Shown here: positions 6,402 to 6,868 of the stretch, piece after piece | How positions within the stretch are numbered: the first letter of the stretch is position 1 | Layout: every line of letters starts with the position of its first letter | Assembly (NCBI GenBank): GCA_904501625.1 | Contig: CAJGBR010000057.1 | Coordinates: 1 to 6,868, forward strand | DNA from: an uncultured Rikenellaceae bacterium | GTDB taxonomy: Bacteria; Bacteroidota; Bacteroidia; Bacteroidales; Rikenellaceae | DNA: 6,868 nt | Direction of reading: 5' to 3' | The notes under the pieces: generated by a model | What the model saw: only the letters and a program-made list of their open reading frames with translations | Told to the model about the DNA's origin: nothing | Databases searched by the model: none | Translations under genes and position numbers: made by a program

Positions 6402-6432
6402 TTTGATTTTAAAAATAAAAAGTCTACCTTTG
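6402..6432 (+). promoter_or_regulatory. Promoter of tRNA-Ser (TTTG-N19-TACCTTTG)
   Basis: TTTG at 6402-6405 and TACCTTTG at 6425-6432 are separated by 19 bp, matching the Bacteroidetes housekeeping consensus. The start should lie near 6439, some 7 nt ahead of the mature tRNA. The same TACCTTTG octamer serves tRNA-Phe in this window. Confidence 0.9.
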
Positions 6433-6445
6433 CATCGCATAAAGG

Positions 6446-6532
6446 GGAAAGATGCCAGAGAGGTCGATTGGGCCGCACTCGAAATGCGGTGAACGGGCAA
6501 CTGTTCCGGGGGTTCGAATCCCTCTCTTTCCG
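6446..6532 (+). tRNA. tRNA-Ser (anticodon CGA)
   Basis: The 87-nt gene is a class II tRNA. The acceptor stem GGAAAGA/TCTTTCC has seven Watson-Crick pairs. The anticodon stem CCGCA/TGCGG encloses CTCGAAA, giving anticodon CGA at 6480-6482, which reads UCG. The long variable arm has a GAAC/GTTC stem (6491-6494 with 6503-6506), typical of serine tRNAs. The T-stem GGGGG/CCCTC has one G-U pair and encloses TTCGAAT. The discriminator is G at 6532, the serine identity base, and CCA is not encoded. It is expressed from the promoter just upstream and ends at the hairpin at 6557-6581. Confidence 0.97.
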
Positions 6533-6556
6533 CAAAAGAAACTATATAAAAAGAAT

Positions 6557-6588
6557 AATAACCGCTCAAAAGGCGGTTATTGTTTTTT
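6557..6588. terminator. Bidirectional terminator between tRNA-Ser and the small minus-strand gene
   Basis: A perfect 9-bp stem, AATAACCGC at 6557-6565 with GCGGTTATT at 6573-6581, encloses a 7-nt loop. On the plus strand it is followed by GTTTTTT, terminating tRNA-Ser. On the minus strand it is followed by ATTCTTTTTATA and lies just past the stop codon of the small gene, so it can serve both converging units. Confidence 0.87.
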
Positions 6589-6844
6589 AATACCTTGATA
6601 TAGACTCCTTTCCCTCGTCAATATATTTGCTGACCATTTGTTTTATTTTATCTGCATCGGGGGCATAACCTGCGAAAGTGTGGTGAATTAACGAATCTAT
6701 CGGATAGAACTCACCCTCGCCACTGATTTCTTGTTGAGATGTTAAGTGTGCTTCTCCATTCTTTGTAATATAAAATCCATCGTCACTCTCTACATCGTCA
6801 TTGAATCGGAGATAGTCCTCTATCATATCGTAAATCTCGGACAT
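6587..6844 (-). CDS. Small acidic hypothetical protein
   Basis: I do not recognise this family. The frame encodes 85 residues from an ATG at 6844 to a TAA at 6587-6589. The product is hydrophilic and strongly acidic (19 Asp/Glu against 7 Lys/Arg), with no signal peptide, membrane span, cysteine or obvious catalytic motif. An acidic N-terminal stretch (DMIEDYLRFNDDVESDDG, 6-23) leads into a central FYITKNGEAHL segment and an aromatic middle (EGEFYPIDSLIHHTFAGY). The C-terminus (about 62-80) could form a helix with alternating Lys. The start is uncertain: the frame continues open upstream through eight more codons to the window edge, so the gene may begin further right. In favour of ATG 6844 is the purine-rich AAGAAG right before it. 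Termination of the frame exactly at a bidirectional hairpin supports a real gene. Confidence 0.65.
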   Translation of the reverse strand: MSEIYDMIEDYLRFNDDVESDDGFYITKNGEAHLTSQQEISGEGEFYPIDSLIHHTFAGYAPDADKIKQMVSKYIDEGKESISRY

Positions 6845-6868
6845 CTTCTTATCAAATTTCGTGGCACA

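Noticed and set aside
6350..6535. 61-codon minus-strand frame containing RKERDSNPRNSCPFTAFRVRPN
   Set aside because: It is the antisense translation of tRNA-Ser and its promoter, a common artefact.
6446..6868. tRNA-Ser as an integration site for a mobile element
   Set aside because: No repeat of the tRNA 3' end and no integrase or phage-like gene is present in the window.

Overview
This looks like chromosomal DNA from a member of the Bacteroidetes, most likely the order Bacteroidales. The evidence is the promoter style (a TTTG element 19-20 bp upstream of TAnnTTTG, seen clearly in front of both tRNA genes and dut), A/T-rich leaders without Shine-Dalgarno sequences, tRNA genes with no encoded CCA, and the protein families present, especially the GlsA/GlsB aminolipid pair and the DUF3109 protein. 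The species cannot be fixed from the sequence alone.

Layout. On the minus strand at the left are ligA (NAD+-dependent DNA ligase, complete) and, 23 bp downstream, the first 64 codons of a DUF3109 cysteine-cluster protein that runs off the window. Divergent from ligA, on the plus strand, are a PlsC-like O-acyltransferase (glsA) and, 32 bp later, a hemolysin-like GNAT N-acyltransferase (glsB). Together these probably make acylated amino-acid lipids of the glycine-lipid type. A minus-strand tRNA-Phe(GAA) unit follows, with its own promoter and terminator. Next come a plus-strand CPA1-type K+/H+ antiporter with a C-terminal RCK_C (TrkA-C) domain, then dut (dUTPase) with its own promoter and a strong terminator, then tRNA-Ser(CGA) with a textbook promoter. 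A hairpin shared with a converging minus-strand small acidic protein of unknown function closes the window; the reading frame of that protein is still open at the right edge.

How the genes relate. Most are housekeeping genes: DNA sealing (ligA), dUTP removal (dut), cation homeostasis (antiporter), translation (two tRNAs) and membrane lipid synthesis (glsA-glsB). Only ligA/DUF3109 and glsA/glsB look like co-transcribed pairs. I see no mobile element, CRISPR array, phage gene or recognisable defence system, and nothing that convincingly amounts to a new multi-gene system. The points most worth a second look are the non-canonical catalytic motifs of GlsA, a possible sliding-clamp-binding tail on LigA, a mismatched T-stem in tRNA-Phe, and the unassigned small acidic protein at the right end.
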